Origin: Progne subis subis | Taxonomy: Eukaryota > Chordata > Aves > Passeriformes > Hirundinidae | Assembly (NCBI GenBank): GCA_022316685.1 | Contig: JAKJHU010001062.1 | Location: forward strand, 1-64,000 | DNA length: 64,000 nucleotides | Reading direction: 5' to 3' | In this document: one piece after another, positions 10,004 through 21,469 of the stretch | Layout of the letters: each line of letters opens with the position of its first letter | Position numbering within the stretch: position 1 is the stretch's first letter | Program-made: the position numbers and the translations under genes | Notes under the pieces: generated by a model | Seen by the model: the letters and a program-made list of their open reading frames with translations, nothing else | What the model was told of the DNA's origin: nothing | Database searches by the model: none

Positions 10004-13000
10004 GAAGTAAATTCATTACCAATAATTATACATGTATTTAATTATTTATTTTTGGATACTGTGAAGAAGAAACAGAGCAAAACCAGAACAAACAAAACCA
10101 ATAATAAGCAAAGCCACTACACAAAAAAACCAACAGCCCCAAGTATTAAAATACTTCTCCACTTTGCCAGGTTCAGTTTCACTCCTTCACTCCATGTGTC
10201 TCTCTTATGTCCCAATGCCCCTTCCTGTGATATAGATTCCACTTGGTCCTTTAAACAGGGAAGCAAGGGTGGTAGCAGGGGTCTGCCATGGTCAGTACAC
10301 AACAGTTTCTCTCTGCTATCTCTTCTTCATCACACCTTCCCTCTAGTCTAGTATAGTTCTTTGACCAGCTGCAGGATTCTTTTGTCTGCCATTGCATCTT
10401 GTCTTCCTCTTCTGGCCTAAAGCTTCTCTCTGCACTTTCTCACCTTTTTGACAACCAACTCTTCTACGACTGATATTTTTTTCTCTTTTAAAAATATGCT
10501 TCAACAGAGGTGCCTATAGCTTCACTGATATACTTGGCTATGTACTGCAGTGGGTCCACTGTGAAACCAATGGATTCCATGTCCAGCACAAGACCACTGT
10601 TGGCTTTTCCAATGGAGACTGCAACTTCCCACTATGCCCAAAACCTGCTCATCTACAACAAATTAAATGCTCACATCTTCCAATCATCTTCATCATCAGG
10701 AAAGTGGGCTCTGCCTCAATCTCTTCTGTTGATGTGTGGATATAAGAAGTACATCACAGCTGACAGAATTTTTAAAATGAATGTTGGATTCCTTCTCAGA
10801 AATACTTGAGATTTCAATTTATAGGCTGTTTTTTCCTTTGCTGTGAAATTTTAGTAATCTTCTATGACAATTTAAAATGAAACATTTATTGCGGTGTGTT
10901 TTTGGTTTTTTTTTTCCCCAGAGGAACTGTTGATTTTGTGCACTACTAATCCTAGATGCAAATCAGCACATTACTCAAAATAAAGTCGGTTTGAAAATGT
11001 AACTGTTTATCCTTTCTTTTGATAGCGTAAAGCATAAGTTGAAAGAGAAGATTGCTATCATTTGTTTGTTGGTACATCAGAAGGCTAGAATTCCAAAGTA
11101 AATATTTCTTTTCAGCCTTTCAGTCTCTGCAGATTTAGTACCATTTCTCTTCCTTGTATTTAATTTGTCTGTTAATTTATCCTACTGTTCATGTTAACTT
11201 ACTTCACTGAGTAACATGAAATCAAGTTGTTGAATGCTCAGTAGACATACAGGAACTGTAGCATGTACTATCATAAGAACAAGGTGAGAAGATTGCAAGT
11301 TCCTGTTCTGGCTCAGGATTACTGAGCTCTTGCATGGTGATGAGTAAGGGATCAAAGTCTGATATATCATTTCATATTGTAGGCTTCTCTTAAAGTTTGT
11401 ATATTTTCTAACTACTGAACTTCTAGAACACATTTAGTCTGGGTTTTTCACTTGAACACAAACTACTTTTTTCAACTGTTCAAGAATTCTATAACTATCA
11501 ATCATACAAGAACGTAAAAGTCTGGACAGATGGAAAAACAACAAACCAGACTAACTAACTCCAGTAAGTTCAGTCTGCTCATTCAGCACCTCCGTCACTG
11601 GGTACACATTACTCTAATGCACTAGTCTTGCATCAGTTCCTCATTTGATACAGAGACTGCTGCAAAACTAGTGCTTTCATTTTGAACCTTTGATTGGGAT
11701 GTGCTTTGAAACTTTCTTCTCTCATCAGATTCATTCTTAAAACAATCATTTGCATCAAGTGCCTTTTTCCATTGCCAGGCTGCCGAATGATCCAGCTCCA
11801 AGTTCTTGAAAGAAATTTGAATTTTATGGTACTTAAGAGGCAATACCTTTGTGTCCTGATAGTTTACCTACAGCATCTCCATCCAAAAAAATCCCCCACT
11901 TTCCTCAGGCTGCCTTTGCTTTGTTCTACTAATAAATAAAGATAGAAGAAAATGTTCATCATCCTCCTTTAGAAGTTTATTATATTCATAGCATCGGGTG
12001 CAGGGTTCAGTTTCATGATGAAAACCAGGCACTTTGCATTGTCTCTGATAGTGTGCATCAAAGTGAACAGTTTGACTGGCATGTTATCTACCTCCCACAT
12101 TTTAAAATTACTGGTATTTTGCTTCAGGACATTTACGTTTTATGTTTAAAAAGCTCAGCAAAGCAAGATCAGATAAGAAGGCATACAAAGATTAACTCTG
12201 AAGTTCTCATTAAAACCAAATATTGTAATCATAGAAATGAGAAAAATATTTCTCTTCCTTACACATTTAGCTGTGCTTATCTACAAAATTACTATAAAGC
12301 CATGCTATGTCTAGAAAAAATAGTTTGAAAGCAATTCTTCTGACAGATCTAGGTTGCAATACAAATAATGTGGTCATCGTATCTGTCATAAGTCAACATT
12401 TCTTCAGTGGTACCTGGATTTTCAGCACTAATTTGAAAAAAATTAGTGGGGGGAAGCATAGTGATAAGAAGCACTCATTGTCAGCTATATGGTGAAATAC
12501 TGTCTTTAGTTGTGCTGTAGGCCTCCTCACCTTGAGCTGCTTTTTCTGCTATTTAGTCTGCTGTTTATTCAGAAAACATTCTAATTGTATATGTTAATAT
12601 GTTAATACCAATTTCCATAATTATTTCCAGTGCATTAGCACGTCAAAATTGTGTCTCTATACTACATTTCTTTTTCCTAGCATTCTAGATAATTCAGTGA
12701 CAATAAGTGACTTGACAGGATAGCAGAGGATTTCTGTAGAAGGAAAGAAGCTGAACCCAAAATATTCTTCAGTTTTAGAGCCACTATCCAATCCTCCCTT
12801 GCCTTTATTAAGTGTATTCTTTGGCTTTATCAGTCTTTGTATGCAATAAATAACTGAATGTTTTAGTTTGTTTTGACCTATCAGTCATTTCATAGTTTAT
12901 GCAAAACTAGGAATACCTTGGAAGGGTTACAGAGTATGAGAAGACCTAGTCGTTTTCACTCTCCTGCCTGAAATAACATGGGTGAGGCTTTGCAGTGAGG

Positions 13001-13023
13001 GTAGGCAGGTTGGTTCGTTTCCC
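10004..13023. other. Unique non-coding DNA
   Basis: About 3 kb of AT-rich sequence with no recognised repeat, exon or RNA gene. Open frames are short (up to 126 codons) and show no family resemblance. Confidence 0.5.
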
Positions 13024-13118
13024 TTTGGTTTTTGTTTTGTTTTGTTTTGTTTTGTTGTTGTTTTGGGTTTGTTTGTTTGTTTTTTTGTTGTTTTTGGCTT
13101 TGTTTTTTGTTTTGGGGG
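13024..13118. repeat. GTTTT/GTTT-rich simple repeat
   Basis: Imperfect array of TTTTG, GTTT and TTG units, almost free of A and C. Confidence 0.9.
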
Positions 13119-13191
13119 TTTTTTTCAGTGGCTACAGTTGGGAACCTTCCTACAGAAACACTTCAGCATAGTATTTAGAGCTGCTGTCTGA

Positions 13192-13790
13192 ATCATAGAA
13201 TCGTTAAGGTTGGAAAAGACCACTGAGGTCTTTGAGTTCAACCACTACCCCAGCACTTTGATGTCCACCACTAAGCCATGTCCCTAAGCACCATGTCTGC
13301 ATTCTAAATACCTCCAGGGCTGGTGACACAACCACCTACCTGAGCAGCTTGTTCAGTGCTTGAAAACCTTTTCTGTAAAGAAATTGTTTCTAATATCCCA
13401 TCTAAACTGCCCCTGGGGCATCTAGAGTTTGTTTCCTCTCCTCCTATTGTTTGTTACTTGAGAATAGAAATTGACCCCCTCCTCACTACAGCATCCTTTC
13501 AGGCAGTTTTACAAAGTGGTACAGTCTTACCTCAGCCTCCTCTCTCCAAGATAAACAATCCCAGCTCCCTCATTCTCTCTTCATAAGATTTGTGCTCCAA
13601 ACGCCTCACCAGCTCCATTGCCCTTCTCTGGACATGCTCCAGCTCCTCAATGCCATCGTTGTAGTGAGGGACCCAGAACTAAACATAGGATTTAAGGTGC
13701 AGCCTCTCCAGTGCTGAGTACAGGGGAACAACCCCCTTCTTGGTGGTTACACTATTTCTGATATAGGCCTGCATGCCATTTGCAGGTTTT
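13192..13790 (-). mobile_element. CR1 LINE, 3' part, minus strand
   Basis: The + strand opens with AATCATAGAATCGTTAAGG, the reverse complement of the CR1 3' end, then runs through the 3' untranslated region into the C-terminal end of ORF2, recognised from CCATTGCCCTTCTCTGGACA and the following text. Sense is minus. It is 5' truncated, the usual state of LINE copies, and ORF2 is not open. Confidence 0.85.
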
Positions 13791-13837
13791 CACACCTATA
13801 CTCTACTAACAGTACCATTTACAATATGCTTACTATT

Positions 13838-13937
13838 AAAAAATTAAAAAAAAACAAACAAAAAAACACCAAAAAAAAACCCAACAAAAAAGACAAAAAA
13901 AAAAAAAAACCCAAAAAAAACCAACAAAAAAACCCAC
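13838..13937. repeat. AAAAC-rich simple repeat
   Basis: Poly-A with scattered C: AAAAACAAAC, AACCC and similar units. Confidence 0.9.
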
Positions 13938-14494
13938 CACCTTTTCAACAAGATATTTGCTTTGATTTTTCATGCTAAAACTTTTGCCTTTGTAAATGCT
14001 GCGTTTCAATTGCATGCTGAAATAATACAACAAAAGCCTTCTGATTCCATTATTAAAAGGTTGCAAATGCAATGAGATAAATAGCTCAGCCCTTTCTTTT
14101 CTTTAATGGGGGGAACTGGGGAGGAAATCTCTGAAGATTTATTTACCTAGATTTATAACAAACAATATATTTGAGCTCTTGCAAGGCGCCTTTATTAGAG
14201 ATGGCCTTGGGAAAATAGTCAAGGTTTAGTTTTCAATTTTTCCCTGAGGCTTACTTGCAGGTTTTTGCAAGTGAGAACTGAGGTAAGAAGTATCTAATGT
14301 GGCAAAAGATTGATAACGGTGTGTGTCACCATGTATCCTAGCTGCTGGAAGCAGGTGCTGAGCACTCTTTGCTAACACATGTAGTAGGTCAGTCTTTCAA
14401 AGGGGCACATTTGCATTTTAAATTTACGACCAAGACCTTTGGATATACAGTCAGCCTGCAGGGCCCCCTCTTAATTCCAGTCAGGAGCTAGAAA
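13938..14494. other. Unique non-coding DNA
   Basis: No recognised element. Confidence 0.4.
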
Positions 14495-14744
14495 GAATGA
14501 CAGAATATTAGAATTGTCAGGGTTGTTAAAGATGTCTAAAGTCATTGAGTCCAGCTGTAAGCACTATCAAGTTCACCACTAAATCATGTCCTCAAGTGCC
14601 ACAACTACAGGGTTTTTGAACAATTCCAGGGAACTGATTCCACCACTTCTCTAGGTAGCCTGATCCAAAGATTGGCCACCCTTTCAGTGAAGGAATTTTT
14701 CCTGATATCCACTCTAAACTTCATCTGGTTGAACTTAAAATTCT
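14495..14744 (-). mobile_element. CR1 LINE 3' fragment, minus strand
   Basis: Begins with a degenerate form of the CR1 3' end (GACAGAATATTAGAATTGTC) and continues through the 3' untranslated region. It breaks off where a second CR1 3' end starts at about 14745. Confidence 0.7.
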
Positions 14745-15120
14745 AGAGTCAGAGAGAGGTCTGTGTTGGAAAGGACCCTGAAGATCATCTAGTTTCAAAC
14801 CTCCTGCTCTGGACTGGGACACCTCTCTCTAGAACAGGTTGCACAGAGCTCATCGAACCTGGACTTGAATACTATCAGGAGTGGGACATCCACAATTTCC
14901 CTGAGCAATCTCAGTCTCACCACCTCACATGAAAGAATGTCTTCTAATATCTAAACTAAACCTATTCTCTTTCACTTTGGAGTCTTTCCCTTTCATCCTG
15001 TCACTACATGCTCTTGTCAATAGCCTGTCTCCATTTTTCTTCCTTCAGGTATTAGAAGACGTCACAAAGAGAAGTCTGGACGTGACTCCACCACCTTTCT
15101 AGGCAACTCTAACCCTAACT
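14745..15120 (-). mobile_element. Second CR1 3' fragment abutting the first
   Basis: A new CR1 3' end (CTAGAGTCAGAGAGAGGTC, then GGAAAGGACCCTGAAGATCATC) starts directly after the previous fragment, in the same orientation. Either one CR1 inserted into another or two insertions lie end to end. I cannot separate these without alignment to subfamily consensus sequences. Confidence 0.65.
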
Positions 15121-15128
15121 CTTTCAGT

Positions 15129-15142
15129 GATTTTTTTTTTTT

Positions 15143-15174
<32 letters not shown>

Positions 15175-15175
15175 C
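15129..15175. repeat. T-rich simple repeat
   Basis: Poly-T with TTTTC units. Confidence 0.9.
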
Positions 15176-16936
15176 CTTCTAATTTGAACTTTCCCTGGTG
15201 CAACTCAAGGCCATTTCCTCTAATACTTTTGCATGACCCACACCTCACTACAACATCCTTTCAGGTAGTTGTAGAGAGTGATGAGTTCTCCGCAGTTCCC
15301 CCAGCTGCTCCGGTTAAGATGTTCTCTAGACCCTTCATTAGCTCCATTGTCCTTCTCTGGACATGCTCCAGCACCTCAGTGTCTTTCTTGCAGTGAAGGG
15401 CCCAAAAGTGAATACAGGATTCAAGGCATGTCCTCACCAGGGCTCAGCACAGGGGTACAATCGCTGCCCTGGTCCGGCTGGCCACACTATTGCTGATACA
15501 GGCCAGGGTGCCATTGGTCTTTTGGCCACCTGACTGTGTGCTGGCTTGTGCGCAGCTGCTGTTGACCAGCACCCCTTAGATCTCTTTCTGCTGAGCATCT
15601 CTCAAGCCACTACCCCTGACTTGTAGGGCTGCATGGGGCTGGGAAAACCCAAGGACAGGACCCATCATTTTCCCTTATGCAATTGTCCTCAATCCATCTT
15701 GGCCAGACCCCTCTGCAGAGCCTTCCCATCCTCCAGCAGATTAACATTCCCACCCATGTCTGTGCCATCTGTGGACTTAGCAAGGGTGAATTTAATCTCC
15801 TAGTCCAAACCACCAAGAAAGATGCTAATAGAACTAGCCCCAGCGCAGAGCTATGGGGAACCCACTACTACCTGTCCACCAACCAGATGTAACTCTAGTC
15901 ACCAGCACTCTCTGGCCCTAGCCTCAAACAGTTTTTAACCCAGTGAAGAGTACCCTCCTCCAAGTCTTGACCATCCAATTTCTCCAGTAACCTGTTGGGG
16001 ATAATGTTGTCAAAAACACTTAAGTCAAGTCTAGATAGACAACATCCACACCCTAATCATAAGAGATCAGGCTGGACATAGTACCTGCCTTTCACAAATG
16101 CCTGCTGGCTGGGCTTGATTCCCTGAACATGCTGTGTGATGGCACACAGGATGATCTGATCCATGACCTTCCCTTGCACCAACGTCAGCCTGACAGGCTT
16201 GTTCCCTGGAGCATCTTCCTGGCTGTTCTTGAGGTGGATGTTACTCATGATAATTTCCAGTCAAGTGGAACTTCTCCAGTTAATCAGGATGGCTTTTAAA
16301 TGATTGAAAGTGACTAAGTAAACCCTTTTGCTGGTTGTCTCATTTCTCTCATGTGTGTCCCATCTGGGCCTTTAACTGGCATAGGTCACTAACCATTTCC
16401 TCATGGATTATAAGGGCTTAATTCAGCTCCTCATCACTAACTTCCAGCTCTAGAAGGTGGGTAGCCTGACGACAACTGGTTCTGGTATTAAATACTGAGG
16501 GAAAGAAGGCATTAAGCACCCCAGCCATTTCTTCATGTCCTAACAAAATGCTACCCGCTGCATCCAGCAATGGATGGAGAATGTCCTTAACTGTCCTTTT
16601 GTTGCCAATGTATTTATAGAAGTTTTTTAATTGTCCTTAACCACAGTCACTAAATTAAGCTCCATTTTGTCTTTGGTCCTTCTAATTTTTTCTCTACCTT
16701 GTAACATCTTCTAGTACTCACAAGTTACCTGCCTCTCCTTCCAGAAGTGATACACCTTTTTTTTATCCTGACTTAGTTCCAGCCTAGACTTGTTGTTTAA
16801 ACAGAGACCTGGTCTTGTTCCCTGGTGGCTTGTCTGATTGCATATGGGGACATCCTGATCTTGGATCTTCAAGAGCTCCTCTTGAAGCAAGTCTAGCCTT
16901 CCTGGACTTCCTTCCCTTCAGGACTGACTGCAAGTT
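15176..16936 (-). mobile_element. CR1 LINE with decayed ORF2, minus strand
   Basis: Long minus-strand CR1 copy. On the reverse complement it follows ORF2 of CR1 (endonuclease/reverse transcriptase) toward its C-terminus; phrases such as TTCTCTGGACATGCTCCAGC and CTCTGCAGAGCCTTCCCATC mark known positions. The reading frame is fragmented. A 94-bp stretch of it, 15995-16088, recurs without a mismatch at 19750-19843. Its left flank continues past the LTR element: text after 18858 (ACCTAAACAGGCCAAAATC) picks up where text before 16937 stops. Confidence 0.8.
15995..16088. repeat. 94-bp segment duplicated exactly at 19750-19843
   Basis: All 94 bases from TTGGGGATAATG to AGTACCTGC are identical in the two places, in the same orientation. 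This copy is embedded in its natural CR1 context and is therefore the probable source. Confidence 0.95.
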
Positions 16937-16942
16937 ACCCTG

Positions 16943-17216
16943 TGTTGCGTTGTGTGGCAACAGAGACCATCGTGCCCAGGGAGGTCAAAACCACCAGCAA
17001 GGAAACAGATGAGACAAGTCTTTGTTATAAGCATGAGAATACATTCATTCCTCCCTACCCCAAACTGGGGAGGGGATAAGAGCAAAGAGGGGTGAAGACA
17101 AAGAGCACGAGCAAGGGCAGGGTTGTGAGTTTTATTGGGTATTTTAAGGGAGGAGTCTTAGGTTTTAGGTCAAGGGACGAGATCAGATTTAAGCCTCCTC
17201 AAAACTGGATTCCACA
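16943..17216 (-). repeat. 3' LTR of the compact element
   Basis: 274 bp, TGTTGC to TCCACA on the + strand. The sense strand has CCCAATAAAACTCAC, a polyadenylation signal. It aligns end to end with 18577-18852. Confidence 0.85.
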
Positions 17217-17228
17217 ATTCCTCCCTTT
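17217..17228 (-). promoter_or_regulatory. Polypurine tract of the compact element
   Basis: The sense strand reads AAAGGGAGGAAT directly before the TG of the 3' LTR. It is nearly all purine and in the required position. Confidence 0.7.
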
Positions 17229-17456
17229 ATATATCGGTTAAAAGGTATGTTGAGTAACTTATAATAAGGGGATTCTCAGGAACATGACTTACTGGTTTGC
17301 AAAATTAAAATGAGCATTATTAAATTAACAAGTAATGGAAAAGCATTTGAGACTTAATTACAGAGAATAAAGTAATAGAATTGATGATACTGAATTAAAT
17401 GAATAAACTTTTACTTAATGGGTTAATAGTTCAATCTCCTTTGGCTTTTGCTCTTC

Positions 17457-18092
17457 CTACCAGAAGGGGTGTAATTCTTTCATCTCCTCCTTATGAAGGG
17501 CACAGTTCTTACTGTTTGGTCTCGGCTTTGGTGCTGGTGTTGTGGGTGTTATTATTGTAGGTGATGATGACTGTGAAGTGAGGAATGGTGAAAGCTGCAG
17601 TGGTAGAGCTGTCAGCAGCACACAGCACGGTCTGGCCTTCTCTCGGAGCTGCGCAGTTCCGCCACGCTGCCTCTGCCGCTCCGGCCGCGGGGCACGGCAG
17701 GGCCTGGCACTGTCTCTGGCCAGCCCTGCCTCGCCTCCCCTGGCGTGCGGGCTCGCGGTGGGGCAGCTGCAGCCGCGCGGCAGGAACGGCGGTGGGGAGG
17801 CAGGGGAAGGGCAGGCACGGACCGGAAAAGAAGGGCTTTGGCGGGAAAGAGGGGATCTCAAAACCACGTGGTAAGAGCCATTTTTGGAAGGAGCACCTGG
17901 GATGGTGCAGCCACTGCCTTCCCAGGCAGGGAATGGGGGATATGGAAAGACAGGGCAGAAGGAAGACACAAGATGGTGGGAGAGCTGTAGCACACCTGCA
18001 TCACTTCTGGATGGTTTCCGACCTTGTCCTGCTTTCAGGGAAAGGGGGATAGGGGTGGAGAGTGGCACAGGGTGACGGAGAGACGGTAGCAA
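17457..18092 (-). CDS. Unrecognised 211-codon sense frame inside the compact element
   Basis: The frame lies on the sense strand of the compact LTR element and ends about 240 bp before the polypurine tract. The product would be Pro/Ser/Arg-rich, basic, with no transmembrane segment, no zinc knuckle and no motif known to me. The middle coincides with the GC-rich core, where stop codons are rare by composition, so the frame may be accidental. The LTRs have diverged by about 15%, and an unselected frame of this length would often have been broken by then; this is a weak argument for past function. I do not assign a role. Confidence 0.25.
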   Translation of the reverse strand: MLPSLRHPVPLSTPIPLSLKAGQGRKPSRSDAGVLQLSHHLVSSFCPVFPYPPFPAWEGSGCTIPGAPSKNGSYHVVLRSPLSRQSPSFPVRACPSPASPPPFLPRGCSCPTASPHARGGEAGLARDSARPCRAPRPERQRQRGGTAQLREKARPCCVLLTALPLQLSPFLTSQSSSPTIITPTTPAPKPRPNSKNCALHKEEMKELHPFW

Positions 18093-18576
18093 CCCTGTGC
18101 CATCCTGGCAGTTTTCACTCCTTGCTGCACTCTTAGGAACAAAGGGTAAGGAAATATATAGGCAGCTTCACAGAAACTGGAAAATGTGAAGGTTCACAGG
18201 AGGTAGGACCACTCATCTAGGGCTCCAGCACTCTGCGTGCAAATCGTCTGTAATCATCCATAGGTAGCCACTAGGGCTTTATCATCCATAAGTTGCAGCA
18301 AATGTGTCAGGAGAGTTGGTAAGAGTCCCCAGCATGGTCCTTTTTGCAGGCAGACTTGCTGCTTGTAGCTTTTAAAAACTCCTTCCCATGAAGAATGAAA
18401 AGACTTGTGATGGTAGATGTTAGTCCATTGCTCAGTCCCAGAGAATCGGTCTCCTTCTTGGGAGTTTCCCTCCCTGTAAGCTTTTTATCTCCATGTTATT
18501 ATGGGGGTCCCGCAGAGGTGACTTACGGGGTGCCGGTCCTGTTGTCCTCACTGGTTGCCTGCATTCATCCGCCATT

Positions 18577-18852
18577 TGTTGCATTGTATGGCAACAGTGA
18601 CCATTGTGTCCAGGGAGGTTACAACCACAGGCAGGGAAACAGATGAGACAAGTCTTTGTTGTTAAGCACGAGAATCCGTATAGTCACCCACTACCCTGGG
18701 CTGGGGAGGGGGTGAGAGCAAAGAGGGGTGAAGATGAAGAGGGCAAGCAGGGGCAGGGTTGTGAGTTTTATTGGGTATTTTAGGGGAGGAGTCTTAGGTT
18801 TTACATCAGGGGACGAGAGCAGATTTCAGCCTCCTCAAAACAGGACTCCATA
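18577..18852 (-). repeat. 5' LTR of the compact element
   Basis: 276 bp, TGTTGC to TCCATA on the + strand. The sequence next to its sense end, AATGGCGGATGAATGC, could hold a primer site starting TGG, but I cannot match it to a tRNA with confidence. A GTAAGT further in is a possible splice donor. Confidence 0.85.
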
Positions 18853-18858
18853 ACCCTG

Positions 18859-19689
18859 TTACTCAGTCACCTAAACAGGCCAAAATCTTGTCACATTTCT
18901 TGTAAACCATGCCTTATATATACACATATATATATATGCAGAACCAAGGGTAACTTAAAAGCATAGATGTAAGACCCTCTTCAGAGTATAAATTCTATGT
19001 ATTTTCTGTAGACTGATGCCTTGCGGCAACACACAGATAAAGGACAGCAAAGAAAAATTACACATTTTAAAATTAATGACAGATTGTTTCTCTCTCATAT
19101 TCCTAGAAACCTGCTTCCTAGGAAAACCTCAGCCAAGCTTGAGGTTATAAATGAAATGTGTTCTAAAAGAGAGGAGTTGTCTTGATGCAGTAAAGACTTT
19201 TGTTATTAAAGTAAATAGTATCCTTATCAAGACTGGGTGACATCTTGGAGACGGTAGGGGAGAAGACTAACATAATATTCCTAAAATTAATATCCTCAGT
19301 AATGTTCATGCTACTGTGACATAGTGAAACTACCTGGTGATAAATACTGCACTGATTCTTCAAAAAGTATCAGATCTGATAAAGTACTAATAGAAGGGAA
19401 AAAGGCTAATGTTCAGTTCACACCAACTAGTATCACTCCAATAAAAAATATTCTTGAGAAAAGTGCTCTGACATGAAAAATGCTTTGACATGACATGCTT
19501 GATGGTTTAATGTCAGTATGGTTATGGTTAAATGTATATTATGTTGATTTTAGGTATGATATTTTAAAATCTGCAAAATTGGAAACATGAATGATATTGT
19601 AAATTTCCACATAAAAGAAACACTTTTAAACAACCCAGAAATAGATTGTAAAATGCAAAATTTCTACTAGATGCATTTGCTTGCTAGGA
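18859..19689. other. CR1 remainder, then unique DNA
   Basis: The first 40 or so bases continue the CR1 text interrupted at 16936. After that come a short TA/CA run near 18917-18940 and AT-rich sequence without recognised features. Confidence 0.5.
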
Positions 19690-19920
19690 ATACTTAGGTG
19701 GTTTGGGTTTGGTTTTTTGGTGTGTTTTGTTTGGTTGGTTGGTTGTTGTTTGGGGATAATGTTGTCAAAAACACTTAAGTCAAGTCTAGATAGACAACAT
19801 CCACACCCTAATCATAAGAGATCAGGCTGGACATAGTACCTGCTATTGTTGGTGGTGGTGGTGATGGTGTTTTTTGTTTTGGTGGTGGTGTTTTTTGTTT
19901 TGTTTTTGTTTTTTTAACTC
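19690..19920. repeat. GT-rich simple repeats enclosing a 94-bp CR1 copy
   Basis: GTTT/GGTT units up to 19749 and GGT/GTTTT units from about 19849 surround 19750-19843, which is identical to CR1 sequence at 15995-16088. No other CR1 sequence flanks the copy on either side. Confidence 0.9.
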
Positions 19921-21469
19921 CACCACTGGTAGCACTGAAATTCTCAGCATCTGATTCCTATTGCAGCAAGCCATAGCATTTCTAATTCAGGAAAATAGTA
20001 CTTAATTACAAGATCAAATTTTATATCAATGTTCACAAATATAACATTCACTACCCAAGAGAAAATTCAGAGTAGAATCAAATTCTCAGAACATTGTTTT
20101 ACTTTTGGATGTTTTTACATATAGGCTTTGAAAAGAGTAACAACTCAATCCAAAACATTATGGGCTTCTAAAGAGCCTTAGTTTGTGCAGCTTCCAGGAT
20201 TTTCTTGTTTTTGTTCTTGTTGTTGCCAGAAGACCATATAGCAATCATTACAAACCAGATAATACATGCCAAAATCTTCCACCACTCATGTGCTATGAAA
20301 ATGATTAGGATGTTGGAATTTCAGAATGGAAAATTGTCTGGAAGAAAGTAGAGAACTGTGAAGCACTGAGAGAAATAATCTTTCATAAAAAAAATCTGCA
20401 TCAAATTGTTGTGGGAAAAAGAAGCTAGAAAAATATCTTGAAATTGTAATTAGCAAATGGTATTATAGTCCTTCAAGGAAATCACAGTTTGGAATAGCTT
20501 TTCTAAATGAATGTTTCTCTTGAAAAATAGTGTTATATCAATCATCCTTGACATTTATAACAATAACAAAATATCCTCATGTCTTTTCCTATGTAATATT
20601 GTTTAAATGGCATAATAAATACTGTCATTCTGTGTACTAACCAGAAAGTGCAATCCTTTGTTCTGTGCATGATTGCGTTTACACTTCATAGAACTATGAA
20701 ATATTTACTGAGGGAAGGTTAAATCAATACAGGTTTAAAATTTGCACTTCTGTCTCCTGGGGCTTATATCATCTTGATTTAATGAAGTAAAGAGAGAGAG
20801 AATGTTGACCCACAGAAAAAAATATTTCGATCCTCCTTTATTGTACATAGAGAGGGTATTAAAGTAGAATTTGCTGTTGATTCATACTGTAATTAATTAT
20901 TAATTTATAATTAACACCTTTTTTGTTCAGGCTATCGTTTGAGTTCTCTCATTTGCAAAACATAGAAGCTAACTATTAAGCAAAGGAGGAAAGAAGAAAT
21001 CAGATGCAATCAACAACAACAACAATAAAATATTGCTTAAACCATGCAATTGCTTAACCAGTGCTGATTAATAGTGGATTTAAGGTACAAAACATTATTT
21101 GAGCTAAAAGAAGAAAAAAACTAATTTACCAGACTTTCCTGAAGAGAAGGAAAAAAATTCCACAAACACCCCCCCCCACTCCCGAACATTGTCAAGACAA
21201 TGTGAAATTCGTAAGTAAAGGAGCATATATTTATAAATATCTGGTCTTACCTGGTTTCTTGGGTAGTTAGACTCCTAAATCAAATTAGCATAAATTATTG
21301 TCACACACACATTTTTCACATCAGTTCCACAGCTGTATAGGAATATGCTTATTGCTATTCATTAGAGTCTCACTTCATCCATGTAAGGATGGCTATCTTT
21401 GTTTTTTTTTTTTAATTTTGAATGCAGATAGACAAGATATTCACAGAATATAATTTATTTGATTACTCT
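19921..21469. other. Unique non-coding DNA
   Basis: AT-rich, no recognised repeat or gene. There is a short C run near 21171. Confidence 0.5.

Larger units (their letters stand above)
16937..18858 (-). mobile_element. Compact LTR retroelement, minus strand, inserted in CR1
   Basis: A 1.9-kb element with two direct LTRs of about 275 bp, flanked by the 6-bp duplication ACCCTG (16937-16942 and 18853-18858). Sense is minus: the sense strand of each LTR has AATAAA, and a purine run stands just upstream of the left (3') LTR. The interior is only 1,360 bp, has a GC-rich core near 17620-17800, and shows no gag, protease or polymerase motif. One sense frame of 211 codons is open. The LTRs differ at roughly 15% of positions, so the copy is old. 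The 6-bp duplication suggests a class II helper; that is inference. It looks like a non-autonomous LTR element. Confidence 0.85.

Noticed and set aside
17542..18052. Overlapping + strand frames and a GC-rich core that could be a host CpG-island promoter or exon
   Set aside because: They lie inside an LTR element bounded by a target duplication; the + strand is its antisense. No splice sites or host protein resemblance.
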